A DNA stretch of 64,000 nt from Nonomuraea solani (GTDB lineage: Bacteria > Actinomycetota > Actinomycetes > Streptosporangiales > Streptosporangiaceae). The notes beneath the pieces were generated by a model that worked only from the letters and a program-made list of their open reading frames with translations, did no database searches and had not been told where the DNA came from. The stretch is taken from assembly GCF_900108335.1 (NCBI RefSeq), contig NZ_FNVT01000011.1, positions 206,218 to 270,217 on the forward strand. Direction: 5' to 3'. Every line of letters begins with the position of its first letter. Position 1 is the stretch's first letter. Of this stretch, positions 18,069-25,890 are shown piece after piece. The translations under genes and the position numbers were made by a program.

Positions 18069-18818
18069 ATGACACCTTGGGAGATGGTCGCGGTGCTCGC
18101 GGCCGGCGTGGCGGGCGGGGCCATCAACACCGTCGTCGGATCCGGCTCGCTGATCACCTTTCCGACGCTGCTGGCCGTGGGCCTGCCACCGATCACCGCC
18201 AACGTGTCCAACAACATCGGCCTGGTGCCCGGCGGGCTGACGGGCGTCATGGGCTATCGGCCGGAGCTGAAGGGCCAGCGCGGGCGACTGCTCCGGCTGG
18301 CCCCCGCCTCCGTGGCGGGCGCGCTGGCCGGCGGGCTGCTGCTGCTCAACCTGCCGGAGGCCACGTTCACGGTGGTCGTCACCGTGCTGATCGCCTTGTC
18401 CTGCACCCTGGTCATGATCCAGCCGAAGCTGAGCCGCCTGCTGGCGATCCGCCCGGGACGGGCGCACGGCGGGCCGTGGTTGTGGCTGGGCGCGCTCGTC
18501 GCCGGCGCGTACGGCGGCTACTTCGGCGCCGGTCAGGGCATTTTGCTCCTCGGCCTGATGGGCATCCTCCTCGACGAGGAGCTCCAGCGGCTCAACGCCG
18601 CCAAGAACGTGCTCGTGGTGCTGGTCAACGGCACGGCCGCCATCCTGTACGCCCTCGTCGCCGACGTCGACTGGCTGGCGGTGCTGCTGGTGGCGCTGGG
18701 CTCGATGGCCGGCGGCTTCCTGGGCGCCCGGCTGGGCCGCCGGCTGCCTCCCACGTTGCTGCGCGGGTTCATCGTCGTCATCGGCGTCGTGGCGATCATC
18801 AAACTGCTCAGCGATTAG
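18069..18818 (+). CDS. TSUP-family membrane transporter (TauE/SafE)
   Basis: A 249-residue membrane protein with about eight hydrophobic spans in two related halves. The first half has GGAINTVVGSGSLITFPTLLAVGLPPITANVSNNIGL, the family signature; the second has AGAYGGYFGAGQGILLLGLMGI and NAAKNVLVVLVNGTAA. TSUP proteins export or import sulfite, sulfoacetate, organosulfonates or related anions; this sequence does not specify which. The ATG has a poor ribosome-binding site. It stops 43 bp before the Dpp-type operon, which has its own promoter-like sequence, so co-transcription is not required. Confidence 0.88.
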   Translation: MTPWEMVAVLAAGVAGGAINTVVGSGSLITFPTLLAVGLPPITANVSNNIGLVPGGLTGVMGYRPELKGQRGRLLRLAPASVAGALAGGLLLLNLPEATFTVVVTVLIALSCTLVMIQPKLSRLLAIRPGRAHGGPWLWLGALVAGAYGGYFGAGQGILLLGLMGILLDEELQRLNAAKNVLVVLVNGTAAILYALVADVDWLAVLLVALGSMAGGFLGARLGRRLPPTLLRGFIVVIGVVAIIKLLSD

Positions 18819-18837
18819 GGGTGGTTTGCACTACAAA

Positions 18838-18854
18838 TGAAAATCGTTACCATT
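18838..18854. promoter_or_regulatory. Zur-box-like sequence over the -10 region of the Dpp-type operon
   Basis: TGAAAATCGTTACCATT resembles the actinobacterial zinc-regulator box as I remember it (TGAAAATCATTTTCATT), with 14 of 17 positions agreeing. It overlaps a candidate -10 TACCAT (18848-18853), 16 bp after TTGCAC (18826-18831), and ends seven bases before the ATG, leaving no room for a ribosome-binding site; transcription would be nearly leaderless. The left half-site is good and the right one imperfect, so this is a candidate only. Confidence 0.5.
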
Positions 18855-18861
18855 ATCGGCC

Positions 18862-20385
18862 ATGCGCCTGGATCGTCGTACCTTCCTGTCCGCCGCCGCC
18901 GTGGCCCTGGCCGGCTGCGCCTCACAACCCACCAGTGGCGGCACCTCATCGCAGCCCAGCAGGGGCGGCCGACTGCGGGCCGTGTTCGCGGGCGGCGGCG
19001 CCCAGGAGAGCCTTGACCCGCATCTGGCCAACCTGTTCCTGGAGGCGTCGCGGTCGAAGGCGATGTTCGACAAGCTCGCCGACTACGGGACCGACGTGTC
19101 GATCGTGCCGCGCCTGGCCTCCGGCTGGGAGGCCGACGCCAAGCTCACGACCTGGCGGGTCACGCTGCGCGAGGCCACGTTCCACGACGGCAGGCCGGTA
19201 CGCGCGGCCGACGTCCTGCACAGCTACGCCCGCATCGCCGACGAGAAGCGCACCTTCCGCGCCAAGGCGAACCTCGCCCTGATCGACCTGAAGAACAGCC
19301 GGGCGCGCGGCGACCGCACGGTGGAGTTCCGGCTCGAACGGCCCTACGCCGAGTTCCCCAACGTGCTGGCCGCCTTCGGGGCCTACATCGTGCCCGAGGG
19401 CGCCGACGAGTTCAGCCGCCCGGTCGGGTCGGGGCCGTTCTCGTTCGGGTCGTTCCAGCCCGGCCGGTCGCTACTACTCAAGCGGAACCCGGATTACTGG
19501 GACGGCGCCCCCTACGTGGACGAGCTCGAATACCTGATCGCCAACGAGGAGTCCGCCCGGGTGAACGCCGTGCTCGGCGGCCAGGCCGACTACGCGCACG
19601 ACCTGACCCCGGCCACGGCCCGTACGCACCAGGACGGCGGCCGGATGTCGATCGTCCGGCTCACCAACAGCGGCATGCAGGCGTTCGCGATGAAGGTGGA
19701 CCGGCCGCCCTTCGACGACGTACGGCTGCGTCAGGCCATGTTCCTGCTGGCCGACCGGTCCCAGATGATCGACAGCGTGCTGTCGGGGGCCGGGCAGGTG
19801 GGCAACGACCTGTTCGGCAAGGACTACCTCTACTACGCGGACGGCCTCGCGCAGCGTACTCCTGACCTGGAGCGGGCCAAGTGGCTGGTCTCCCAGGCCG
19901 GGGCGCGGGGGCTGCGGATCCAGCTCGACACCTCGGCGGCCGCCAGCGGCTTCCTCGAAGCGGCCGGCGTCTTCGCCGACCAGGCCCGTCAGGCGGGGCT
20001 GGAGGTGAGCGCGAAGGTCGGCAACAAGGACACGTACTGGGCCGACGTCCTGAACAAGGGCACCATCTGCTGCTACCGCTCCGGCGCCATGCCCATCGAG
20101 ACGCACATCTCCCAGCGGCTGCTCACCCACTCCACCACGAACGCCACCAAATGGGCCCGTCCCGAGTTCGACGCCCTCTACGACCAGGCCATCGCCAGCC
20201 CCGACGAGGCCAAGCGCCGCGAGCTGTACCTGGAGATGCAGCGCACGCTGCACGCCGAGGGCGGCTTCCTCATCTGGGGGTTCGCCGACTGGCTGCTCGG
20301 CACCTCGCCCAAGCTGCGCGGCGTGGCCAACGCGCCCGCCAACACGCTCGACTGGGCCCGCTTCGACAAGGTCTGGCTCGGGTGA
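18862..20385 (+). CDS. Family 5 (DppA/NikA-type) substrate-binding lipoprotein
   Basis: A 507-residue extracellular solute-binding protein. Its signal peptide MRLDRRTFLSAAAVALAGCASQ carries both a twin-arginine motif (RRTFL) and a lipobox (LAGC, cysteine 19), suggesting Tat export and lipid anchoring. The mature protein shows SBP_bac_5 features: LDPHLANLF, AADVLHSYARIAD, GSGPFSFGSFQPG, NPDYWDG and DVRLRQAMFLLADRSQMID. Ligands of this family are peptides, opines, nickel or metal-metallophore complexes. First gene of a five-gene operon with a fused ATPase and a GNAT enzyme. The Zur-like upstream box makes a metal-chelate ligand worth considering (inference). Confidence 0.92.
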   Translation: MRLDRRTFLSAAAVALAGCASQPTSGGTSSQPSRGGRLRAVFAGGGAQESLDPHLANLFLEASRSKAMFDKLADYGTDVSIVPRLASGWEADAKLTTWRVTLREATFHDGRPVRAADVLHSYARIADEKRTFRAKANLALIDLKNSRARGDRTVEFRLERPYAEFPNVLAAFGAYIVPEGADEFSRPVGSGPFSFGSFQPGRSLLLKRNPDYWDGAPYVDELEYLIANEESARVNAVLGGQADYAHDLTPATARTHQDGGRMSIVRLTNSGMQAFAMKVDRPPFDDVRLRQAMFLLADRSQMIDSVLSGAGQVGNDLFGKDYLYYADGLAQRTPDLERAKWLVSQAGARGLRIQLDTSAAASGFLEAAGVFADQARQAGLEVSAKVGNKDTYWADVLNKGTICCYRSGAMPIETHISQRLLTHSTTNATKWARPEFDALYDQAIASPDEAKRRELYLEMQRTLHAEGGFLIWGFADWLLGTSPKLRGVANAPANTLDWARFDKVWLG

Positions 20386-21326
20386 ACCTGGCCCGTTACG
20401 CGCTGCGCCGACTGCTGCTCGGCGCGGCGCAGGTGGTGGCGGTGGCGACGCTGGTGTTCGTCCTGACCGAGGCGCTGCCCGGCGACGCCGCCGTCGTGCT
20501 GGCCGGGGACATCCCGGACGAGGAGCGCATCGCCCAGCTACGTCACGCCCTGGAGCTGGACCGGCCGGCCGTGGAGCGGTGGGCGGGCTGGCTGGCCGGG
20601 CTCCTGCGCGGGGACCTCGGTGTCTCGCTGGTCTCCGGCCGTCCGGTGGCGGGAGTGCTCGCCGACGGGCTGCCGCCGACGCTCGTGCTGGCCGGGGTCA
20701 CGCTGCTGCTGCTCGTACCCGTCGCGGTGGGGGCGGGGGTGCTCGCGGCGGTGCGGCGGGGCCGCCCGCTCGACCGGGTGCTCACCGGCGTCACCGTCGG
20801 CCTGTACTCGATCCCGGAGTTCGCGCTCGGGGTGCTGCTGGTCGCGGTGTTCGCGGTCCGGCTCGGCTGGTTCCCGCCGACGGCGATCGGCGCGCCCCCG
20901 AACCTGCTGGAGCAGCCCGCCCTGCTCGTGCTCCCGGTCGCGGTCCTGCTGGCCCGGCCCGTCTGCTCGATCAGCCGCCTGGTGCGGGCCGGCATGATCG
21001 ACGCGCTCGGCTCCGGTTACGTGGCCCACGCCCGCCGTCTGGGCCTGTCACCCTGGCGGGTACGCCTCACGCACGCGCTCCCCAACGCCCTCGCGCCCGG
21101 GGTGCAGCAGCTCGCCAGGACGACGGACTGGCTGCTGGGCGGCGTGATCGTGGTCGAGTCGGTGTTCGTGATCCCGGGGCTCGGCACACTGCTGAACGAC
21201 TCCGTGGCGGCCAGGGACATCCCGGTGATCCAGGCGCTGTGCGTGCTGTTCGCCACGACGACGGTGGTGGTCAACCTGGCCGCCGACCTGGGGGCCTACC
21301 GGCTGACTCCGGCGGGTGCCCGATGA
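20382..21326 (+). CDS. DppB/NikB-type ABC permease
   Basis: A 314-residue membrane permease starting at GTG 20382, whose codon overlaps the preceding stop (GTGA). It begins VNLARYALRRLLLGAAQVVAVATLVFVL, the usual DppB first span, and carries the EAA-like loop YVAHARRLGLSPWRVRLTHALPNALAPGVQ that contacts the ATPase. It forms the heterodimeric channel with the next gene product. Confidence 0.92.
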   Translation: MNLARYALRRLLLGAAQVVAVATLVFVLTEALPGDAAVVLAGDIPDEERIAQLRHALELDRPAVERWAGWLAGLLRGDLGVSLVSGRPVAGVLADGLPPTLVLAGVTLLLLVPVAVGAGVLAAVRRGRPLDRVLTGVTVGLYSIPEFALGVLLVAVFAVRLGWFPPTAIGAPPNLLEQPALLVLPVAVLLARPVCSISRLVRAGMIDALGSGYVAHARRLGLSPWRVRLTHALPNALAPGVQQLARTTDWLLGGVIVVESVFVIPGLGTLLNDSVAARDIPVIQALCVLFATTTVVVNLAADLGAYRLTPAGAR

Positions 21327-22090
21327 GGGCCCGCCGTGGCGCCGGGGTGGTGCTGCTGGCCGTGCCGCTGCTGCTCGCGCTGCTGGGGCCGTGGCTGGCG
21401 GGCGCGCCGGAGCCGCGCGGGGTGTCCTTCGCGCCCGTGCCGCCGCTGGGCACCGACTTCGTAGGACGGGACGTGTGGGAGCAGGTGCTGCTCGGCGGGC
21501 GGTCGGTGGTGGCGGTCGCGGGGCTGGCGACGCTGCTGGCCTACGCCGCCGGGGTGCCGCTCGGCATGACGGCGGCGCTGGTCAGGCGGCGGTGGGTGGA
21601 CGAGCTGCTGATGCGCCCGCTCGACCTGCTGCTGGCGATCCCGTCGCTGCTGCTGCTCATCCTGCTGGCCGCGCTGTTCTCGCCGGGACCGGCCGCGCTC
21701 GTGGTGATCGTGGCGCTGATCGGGCTGCCCGAGGTGGTGCGGATCTCGCGGGCGGCCGCGCTGGAGGCGTCGGGCAGCACGGCCATGGAGGCGCTGCGGC
21801 TGCAGGGCGAGACGTGGTGGCGGCGGGCCATCGGTTACACCGGCCGTTCGATGCTCACGACGCTGGTGGCCGACGTCGGGGTGCGGCTGGTCGGGGCGCT
21901 GTACCTGGTGGCGTCGGCGAGCTTCCTCGGCGTCGGCCTGCCACCGGACGCCGGTGACTGGGCGGTGATGGTCGACCGCAACAGGACCGGGATGTTCCTG
22001 CAGCCGTGGGCGGTGCTGGTGCCGGCGCTGCTGATCGTCGCCCTGTCGGTGGGGCTGAACCTGACGTTCGACCGGGCGGTGCGGCGATGA
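21323..22090 (+). CDS. DppC/NikC-type ABC permease
   Basis: A 255-residue permease, coupled to the previous gene by ATGA. It opens with a single span and a short extracytoplasmic segment ending PPLGTDFVGRDVWEQVLLGGR, the DppC hallmark (LGTDxxGRD), then five spans. The ATPase-contact loop is RISRAAALEASGSTAMEALRLQGETWWRR. It is slightly shorter than usual DppC proteins. It pairs with the DppB-type permease. Confidence 0.92.
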   Translation: MRARRGAGVVLLAVPLLLALLGPWLAGAPEPRGVSFAPVPPLGTDFVGRDVWEQVLLGGRSVVAVAGLATLLAYAAGVPLGMTAALVRRRWVDELLMRPLDLLLAIPSLLLLILLAALFSPGPAALVVIVALIGLPEVVRISRAAALEASGSTAMEALRLQGETWWRRAIGYTGRSMLTTLVADVGVRLVGALYLVASASFLGVGLPPDAGDWAVMVDRNRTGMFLQPWAVLVPALLIVALSVGLNLTFDRAVRR

Positions 22091-23466
22091 TCCTCAAGGT
22101 TTCCGGGCTGCGCGCGGAGGTGGACGGCCGGGCGCTGGTGGACGGGGTGTCCCTGGAGCTGGCCGCCGGTGAGGTGCTCGCGCTGGTGGGGGCGTCGGGC
22201 AGCGGCAAGACCACGACCGGGCTGGCGCTGCTCGGCGAGCACGCGCCGGGGGTGCGGGTCACGGGCGAGATCCACCTCGCCCCGGGCGCCGTCGCCTACG
22301 TCCCGCAACACCCGTCCACCGTCCTCAACCCGGCGCGGCGCGTGGGCGGGGTCCTCCGGGAGATCGCCCGGGCTGCCGGGAGAGCCGGGGAGCTCGCGCG
22401 GGTGGTGGAGCGGGCGCGGTTGCCGAAGGAGCTGCTCGGGCGGTATCCGCACCAGCTCTCCGGCGGTCAGCAGCAGCGGGTCGTGCTGGCCCAGGCGCTG
22501 CTGCTCGACCCGGTGCTGATCGTCGCCGACGAGCCGACGACCGGCCAGGACGGCCTCATCCGTGCCGAGGTCATCGAGGAGTTCCGTGGCCTGCGCGCGC
22601 AGGGGATCGCCCTGGTGCTGCTCAGCCACGACCTGGCCATGGTCCGCGCGCTGGCCGACCGGGTGGCGGTGCTGCACGAGGGCCGCGTCGTCGAGTCGGG
22701 CCCGGCCGCCACCGTCCTGGACGCGCCACGGCACGAGTACACCAGGCGGCTGCTCGCCACCCGCCTCACGCCCAGAACGGCGACGGCCTCCGTACCGGCG
22801 CTGCTGGAGGTGCGGGAACTGGTGGCCGGGCATCGGCGCGCGCCCGTGCTGAACGGCGTGAGCCTCCAGGCCGGCGCCGGGGAGTGCGTGGCGGTGGTGG
22901 GCAGATCGGGCGGCGGCAAGACCACGCTGGCCCGGTGCGTGGCCGGGCTGCATCGGCCCGTTTCCGGCACGGTGGCGCTGGACGGGCGGCCGCTGCCGCG
23001 TCACCTGCCGACGCGGGCGCGCGAGGTCCAGTACGTCTTCCAGGACGCCAGGGCCTCCTTCGACCCCTACCGTGGCGTGGCGGCCCAGGTCGCGCGCACG
23101 GCCGTACGGCTGCGTGGCACCCGTCCCGATGAGGCGGCCGCGCGGGCGCGGGAGATGCTCGACCGGGTCGGCCTCGACGAGCGCACCTCGGAACGAAGGC
23201 CGGCCGCGCTGTCCGGCGGCGAGCTGCAGCGGGCCGCGCTCGCCCGCGCGCTGCTCGCCGAGCCGAAGGTGCTCATCTGCGACGAGATCACCTCGGGCCT
23301 GGACGCGCTCGTCCAGGCCGCCATCCTCGACCTGCTCGACGAGTTGCGCCGCGACCTCGGGCTCACCCTGCTGCTCATCAGCCACGACATGGACGTGGTG
23401 GCCAGGTCGGCCGACCGCGTCCTGGCGCTGGACGGCGGCCGGATCGAATCGGAGCGAACCCCGTGA
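22087..23466 (+). CDS. Fused DppD-DppF ABC ATPase
   Basis: A 459-residue protein containing two complete ABC ATPase domains in tandem, replacing separate DppD and DppF. Domain 1 (about 1-230): Walker A GASGSGKTT, signature LSGGQQQRVVLAQAL, Walker B LIVADEPTTGQD. Domain 2 (about 240-459): Walker A GRSGGGKTT, signature LSGGELQRAALARAL, Walker B VLICDEITSGLD. The start ATG at 22087 overlaps the permease stop (ATGA). Both sites look catalytically intact, although the first has GQD where a GLD is normal. It energises the importer from the cytosol. Confidence 0.93.
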   Translation: MILKVSGLRAEVDGRALVDGVSLELAAGEVLALVGASGSGKTTTGLALLGEHAPGVRVTGEIHLAPGAVAYVPQHPSTVLNPARRVGGVLREIARAAGRAGELARVVERARLPKELLGRYPHQLSGGQQQRVVLAQALLLDPVLIVADEPTTGQDGLIRAEVIEEFRGLRAQGIALVLLSHDLAMVRALADRVAVLHEGRVVESGPAATVLDAPRHEYTRRLLATRLTPRTATASVPALLEVRELVAGHRRAPVLNGVSLQAGAGECVAVVGRSGGGKTTLARCVAGLHRPVSGTVALDGRPLPRHLPTRAREVQYVFQDARASFDPYRGVAAQVARTAVRLRGTRPDEAAARAREMLDRVGLDERTSERRPAALSGGELQRAALARALLAEPKVLICDEITSGLDALVQAAILDLLDELRRDLGLTLLLISHDMDVVARSADRVLALDGGRIESERTP

Positions 23467-24095
23467 ATCCCTACACCGTCGTGACCGCCGCGCCGCACCA
23501 TCTGGAGGGCGCGCGGAAGGTCATGCTCGACACGTTCTACCGCGAGTTCGGCTACGGCTACCAGCCCGCCTGGCACTGGGACGTGGTGGACCTGGAAGCG
23601 ACGTACCTGCTGACGGCCCGGCACACGCTGATCGTGGCCCTGCACGGCGAGGAGGTGGTCGGCACCACGGCCGTGCGGGCGGGCGGCCCGAAGAGCCCGC
23701 CGCATCCGGAGTGGCTGGCCAGGCTCTACCCGGACGACTCGACGGCGCAGCTCTTCCGCGTGTACGTCGCCCCGGCCCACCGCAGGCACGGCCTGGCCCG
23801 CGAGATGGTCCGCCGGGCCACCCGTTTCGTCGCGGGCCGCTACCGGTCTCTCTACCTGCACACGGACACCCGCGTACCGGGCGCGGAGGCGTTCTGGCGA
23901 TCGCTGGCCGAGCCCGTGTACGACGCCCGCGACGGCGACCCCGGCCGCTTCCAGACCCTGCACCTGGAGATCGCCCTGCCCTCAGCCGGTCAGCCCCAGC
24001 ACGAACGCGACGGGCACGAACGCGACCGTCGCCCCCACCGCCCACCAGCGGGGAGCGGGCCCGTTCCGCAGCACCGACCAGCCCAGCGGCCATAG
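23463..24095 (+). CDS. GNAT-family acetyltransferase, last gene of the ABC operon
   Basis: A 210-residue GCN5-related N-acetyltransferase starting at GTG 23463 within the ATPase stop (GTGA). The acetyl-CoA-binding motif A is LFRVYVAPAHRRHGLAREMVRRA near residues 97-119 (R/Q-x-x-G/A equivalent RRHGLA), and motif B follows as LYLHTDTRVPGAEAFWRSLA. Its position suggests it modifies the imported ligand or a product of it. The last 38 codons run through 114 bp of the convergent membrane-protein gene and read as a low-complexity basic tail (HERDGHERDRRPHRPP), so the ancestral stop may have been lost. Confidence 0.87.
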   Translation: MNPYTVVTAAPHHLEGARKVMLDTFYREFGYGYQPAWHWDVVDLEATYLLTARHTLIVALHGEEVVGTTAVRAGGPKSPPHPEWLARLYPDDSTAQLFRVYVAPAHRRHGLAREMVRRATRFVAGRYRSLYLHTDTRVPGAEAFWRSLAEPVYDARDGDPGRFQTLHLEIALPSAGQPQHERDGHERDRRPHRPPAGSGPVPQHRPAQRP

Positions 24096-24677
24096 GGCGA
24101 CGGCGAGGCCGAGCAGGGCGACCAGGGAGACGGGGTCGGTGCTCCCCTTCAGCACCCCGAGCGGCAGCCCGGCCGCCAGCGCCAGGCACACGCACCTGAC
24201 CAGGCCCAGCGCCCTGGCCCGGTAGAGGCCGGCGGCGAGCACGATCCAGCCGGCCATGACGCAGATGTTGACGGCCTTGAACACGTGGAACGCGCCGTAG
24301 GTGTCCGCCACGACGCGCTGCGCCGCCGCCGGGCCGAGCGCGTCGACGAGCTGGAAGGCCAGGTGGCTCACCCCGGCGTGGAACACCCGCCCGAACAGCC
24401 CGAGGATCACCAGCGTGGCGCCCCACTGCGCCCAGCCGGGCCGCGCCAGCCGGGCCAGGGCGGTCACCGCGGGCCAGAGCAGCACGATCCCGGCCGCGTA
24501 CAGGCTGTAGGAGAGCGCCATCCGCCCGGGATGGGCGGCGTAGGCGGCGAGCTGGCCGGGGAAGAAGTCGTCCTCGCCCACCCGGGTGAGCACGCCGGCG
24601 AGCAGCAGCAGCGGCCCGAGCACCAGCCCGGCGCCCTCGGCCCAGCGGCCGGGAATCACGTTCGTCATACCGATCAT
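23982..24677 (-). CDS. Multispan membrane protein of unknown function
   Basis: About 231 residues with six or seven hydrophobic segments and no soluble domain; it resembles actinobacterial DUF4386-like or general hypothetical membrane proteins, but I do not recognise the family with certainty. Clear spans include GAGLVLGPLLLLAGVLT, AGIVLLWPAVTALARLA, VVADTYGAFHVFKAVNICVMAGWIVLA (mixed) and VGATVAFVPVAFVLGLTG. The start is unsure: ATGs at 24704, 24677 and 24668 are in frame, and 24677 was chosen because an inverted-repeat arm lies just upstream. Its 3' end overlaps the GNAT gene by 114 bp. Confidence 0.7.
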   Translation of the reverse strand: MIGMTNVIPGRWAEGAGLVLGPLLLLAGVLTRVGEDDFFPGQLAAYAAHPGRMALSYSLYAAGIVLLWPAVTALARLARPGWAQWGATLVILGLFGRVFHAGVSHLAFQLVDALGPAAAQRVVADTYGAFHVFKAVNICVMAGWIVLAAGLYRARALGLVRCVCLALAAGLPLGVLKGSTDPVSLVALLGLAVALWPLGWSVLRNGPAPRWWAVGATVAFVPVAFVLGLTG

Positions 24678-24683
24678 CCAAGT

Positions 24684-24755
24684 CACGGCCGGGCGCCGGC
24701 ACACGGGTGCTGCGGCGAGAACCGGGGGTAGTCCTGGCGCTAGTGCCCGGCCGTG
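24684..24755. repeat. 11-bp perfect inverted repeat with a 50-nt loop
   Basis: CACGGCCGGGC (24684-24694) is exactly complementary to GCCCGGCCGTG (24745-24755). The right arm covers the last codons of the LacI gene and the left arm precedes the membrane-protein start. In the minus-strand transcript it could form a long-range stem that isolates the two genes. No U-tract follows, so it is not a canonical terminator. Confidence 0.55.
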
Positions 24756-25753
24756 CTCTCCCTGACGATCAGCCGGTGCGGCACCACGATCTCGGATGGC
24801 GTGGACGGCGTGCCGGTGATCGACTCCAGCAACGTGTTCACCGCCCGGCGCGCGATCTCGCCCTTGTCCGGCGCGACGGTGGTCAGGCTGGGCGTGCTGA
24901 ACTGGCCTTCCTCGATGTCGTCCACGCCGACCACGGCCACGTCGTCGGGCACGCGGCGGCCCGCTCGGGTGAGCGCCCGGAGCGCGCCCAGGGCGAGCAG
25001 GTCGTTGTAGCAGAACACCGCGTCGGGCGGCTCGGGCAGCGCCAGCAGCCGCTCCATGGCCTGCGCGCCCAGTTTGCGGTGGAAGTGCGGGGTGGACACG
25101 ACGAGCTCCTCGTCCACCTCCAGCCCGGCGCGGGCGTGGGCCTGCCGGTAGCCGGTGGTGCGGAGCTGGGCGGTCTCGCCCGTCGCGTACGGCTGGTCGC
25201 CGATGGCGGCCACCCGGCGGCGGCCCAGGCCGAGCAGGTGCTCGGTGGCCTCGCGGGCGGCGCTCACGTTGTCGATGGCCACGTGGTGGAAGCTGCCGTT
25301 GAAGATGTGCTCGCCCAGCAGCACGATCGGGATCCGGTTGCCGCGCTCGCGCAGCTCCTCGGCGGTGACCGACAGCGGGCTGAGCAGCAGGCCATCGAAC
25401 ATGGTGGCCCGCGACTCGCGCCCGAGCAGCTCGCGCTCGCGGTCACCGTCGCCGTCGGTCTGGTCGATCATGACCACGTAGTCGCGCGCGCGGGCGGCCG
25501 TGATCACCTCGCGGGCCAGCTCGGCGAAGTAGGGGACGTCCAGCTCGGGGACCACCAGGGCGATCATCCCGGTACGCCCCTGTTTGAGATTGCGCGCGAT
25601 GAGATTGGGCCGGTAGTCCAGCTCGTCGAGCACGGCCTGCACCCGGGCCCGCAGCTCGTCGGAGACCGGGGCGTAGCCGTTGACGACGTTGGACACCGTG
25701 CGGATCGAGACGTTCGCCCGTTTGGCGACGTCGCGCAGGGTTGGACCGGCCAT
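24740..25753 (-). CDS. LacI/GalR-family transcriptional repressor
   Basis: A 337-residue regulator of normal family length. The helix-turn-helix and hinge are intact: TLRDVAKRANVSIRTVSNVVNG (residues 5-26), then VLDELDYRPNLIARNLKQGRTGMIALVVP. The C-terminal periplasmic-binding-like domain has the usual GVDDIEEGQFSTPSLTTV and ends with PHRLIVRESTA. It should bind CG-centred palindromes; two candidate sites lie 53-95 bp upstream of its own start, between it and the divergent sugar-import operon, so it probably represses both in the absence of a sugar inducer. Confidence 0.93.
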   Translation of the reverse strand: MAGPTLRDVAKRANVSIRTVSNVVNGYAPVSDELRARVQAVLDELDYRPNLIARNLKQGRTGMIALVVPELDVPYFAELAREVITAARARDYVVMIDQTDGDGDRERELLGRESRATMFDGLLLSPLSVTAEELRERGNRIPIVLLGEHIFNGSFHHVAIDNVSAAREATEHLLGLGRRRVAAIGDQPYATGETAQLRTTGYRQAHARAGLEVDEELVVSTPHFHRKLGAQAMERLLALPEPPDAVFCYNDLLALGALRALTRAGRRVPDDVAVVGVDDIEEGQFSTPSLTTVAPDKGEIARRAVNTLLESITGTPSTPSEIVVPHRLIVRESTAGH

Positions 25754-25805
25754 GCGTCTGCTATACCTCCGGCTGCTCGTCCTGTGAAGATCCTAAACCC
25801 GCTCT

Positions 25806-25848
25806 TGCATCGTTGCAGACGAGTATGCATGATGTCTGCATCGTTGCA
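25806..25848. promoter_or_regulatory. Paired LacI-type operators, 31 bp apart
   Basis: TGCATCGTTGCA occurs at 25806-25817 and again at 25837-25848. Each is a CG-centred near-palindrome (TGCA-t-CG-t-TGCA), the shape expected of LacI/GalR operators, and each continues with GA. The start-to-start spacing of 31 bp is about three helical turns, placing both on one face of the DNA. They lie between lacI and the family-1 binding-protein gene (whose ATG is at 25891). Confidence 0.75.
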
Positions 25849-25890
25849 GAGCCCTCACAGGCTCTTTTTTCGCTCGGCGAGGAGTCGAAG

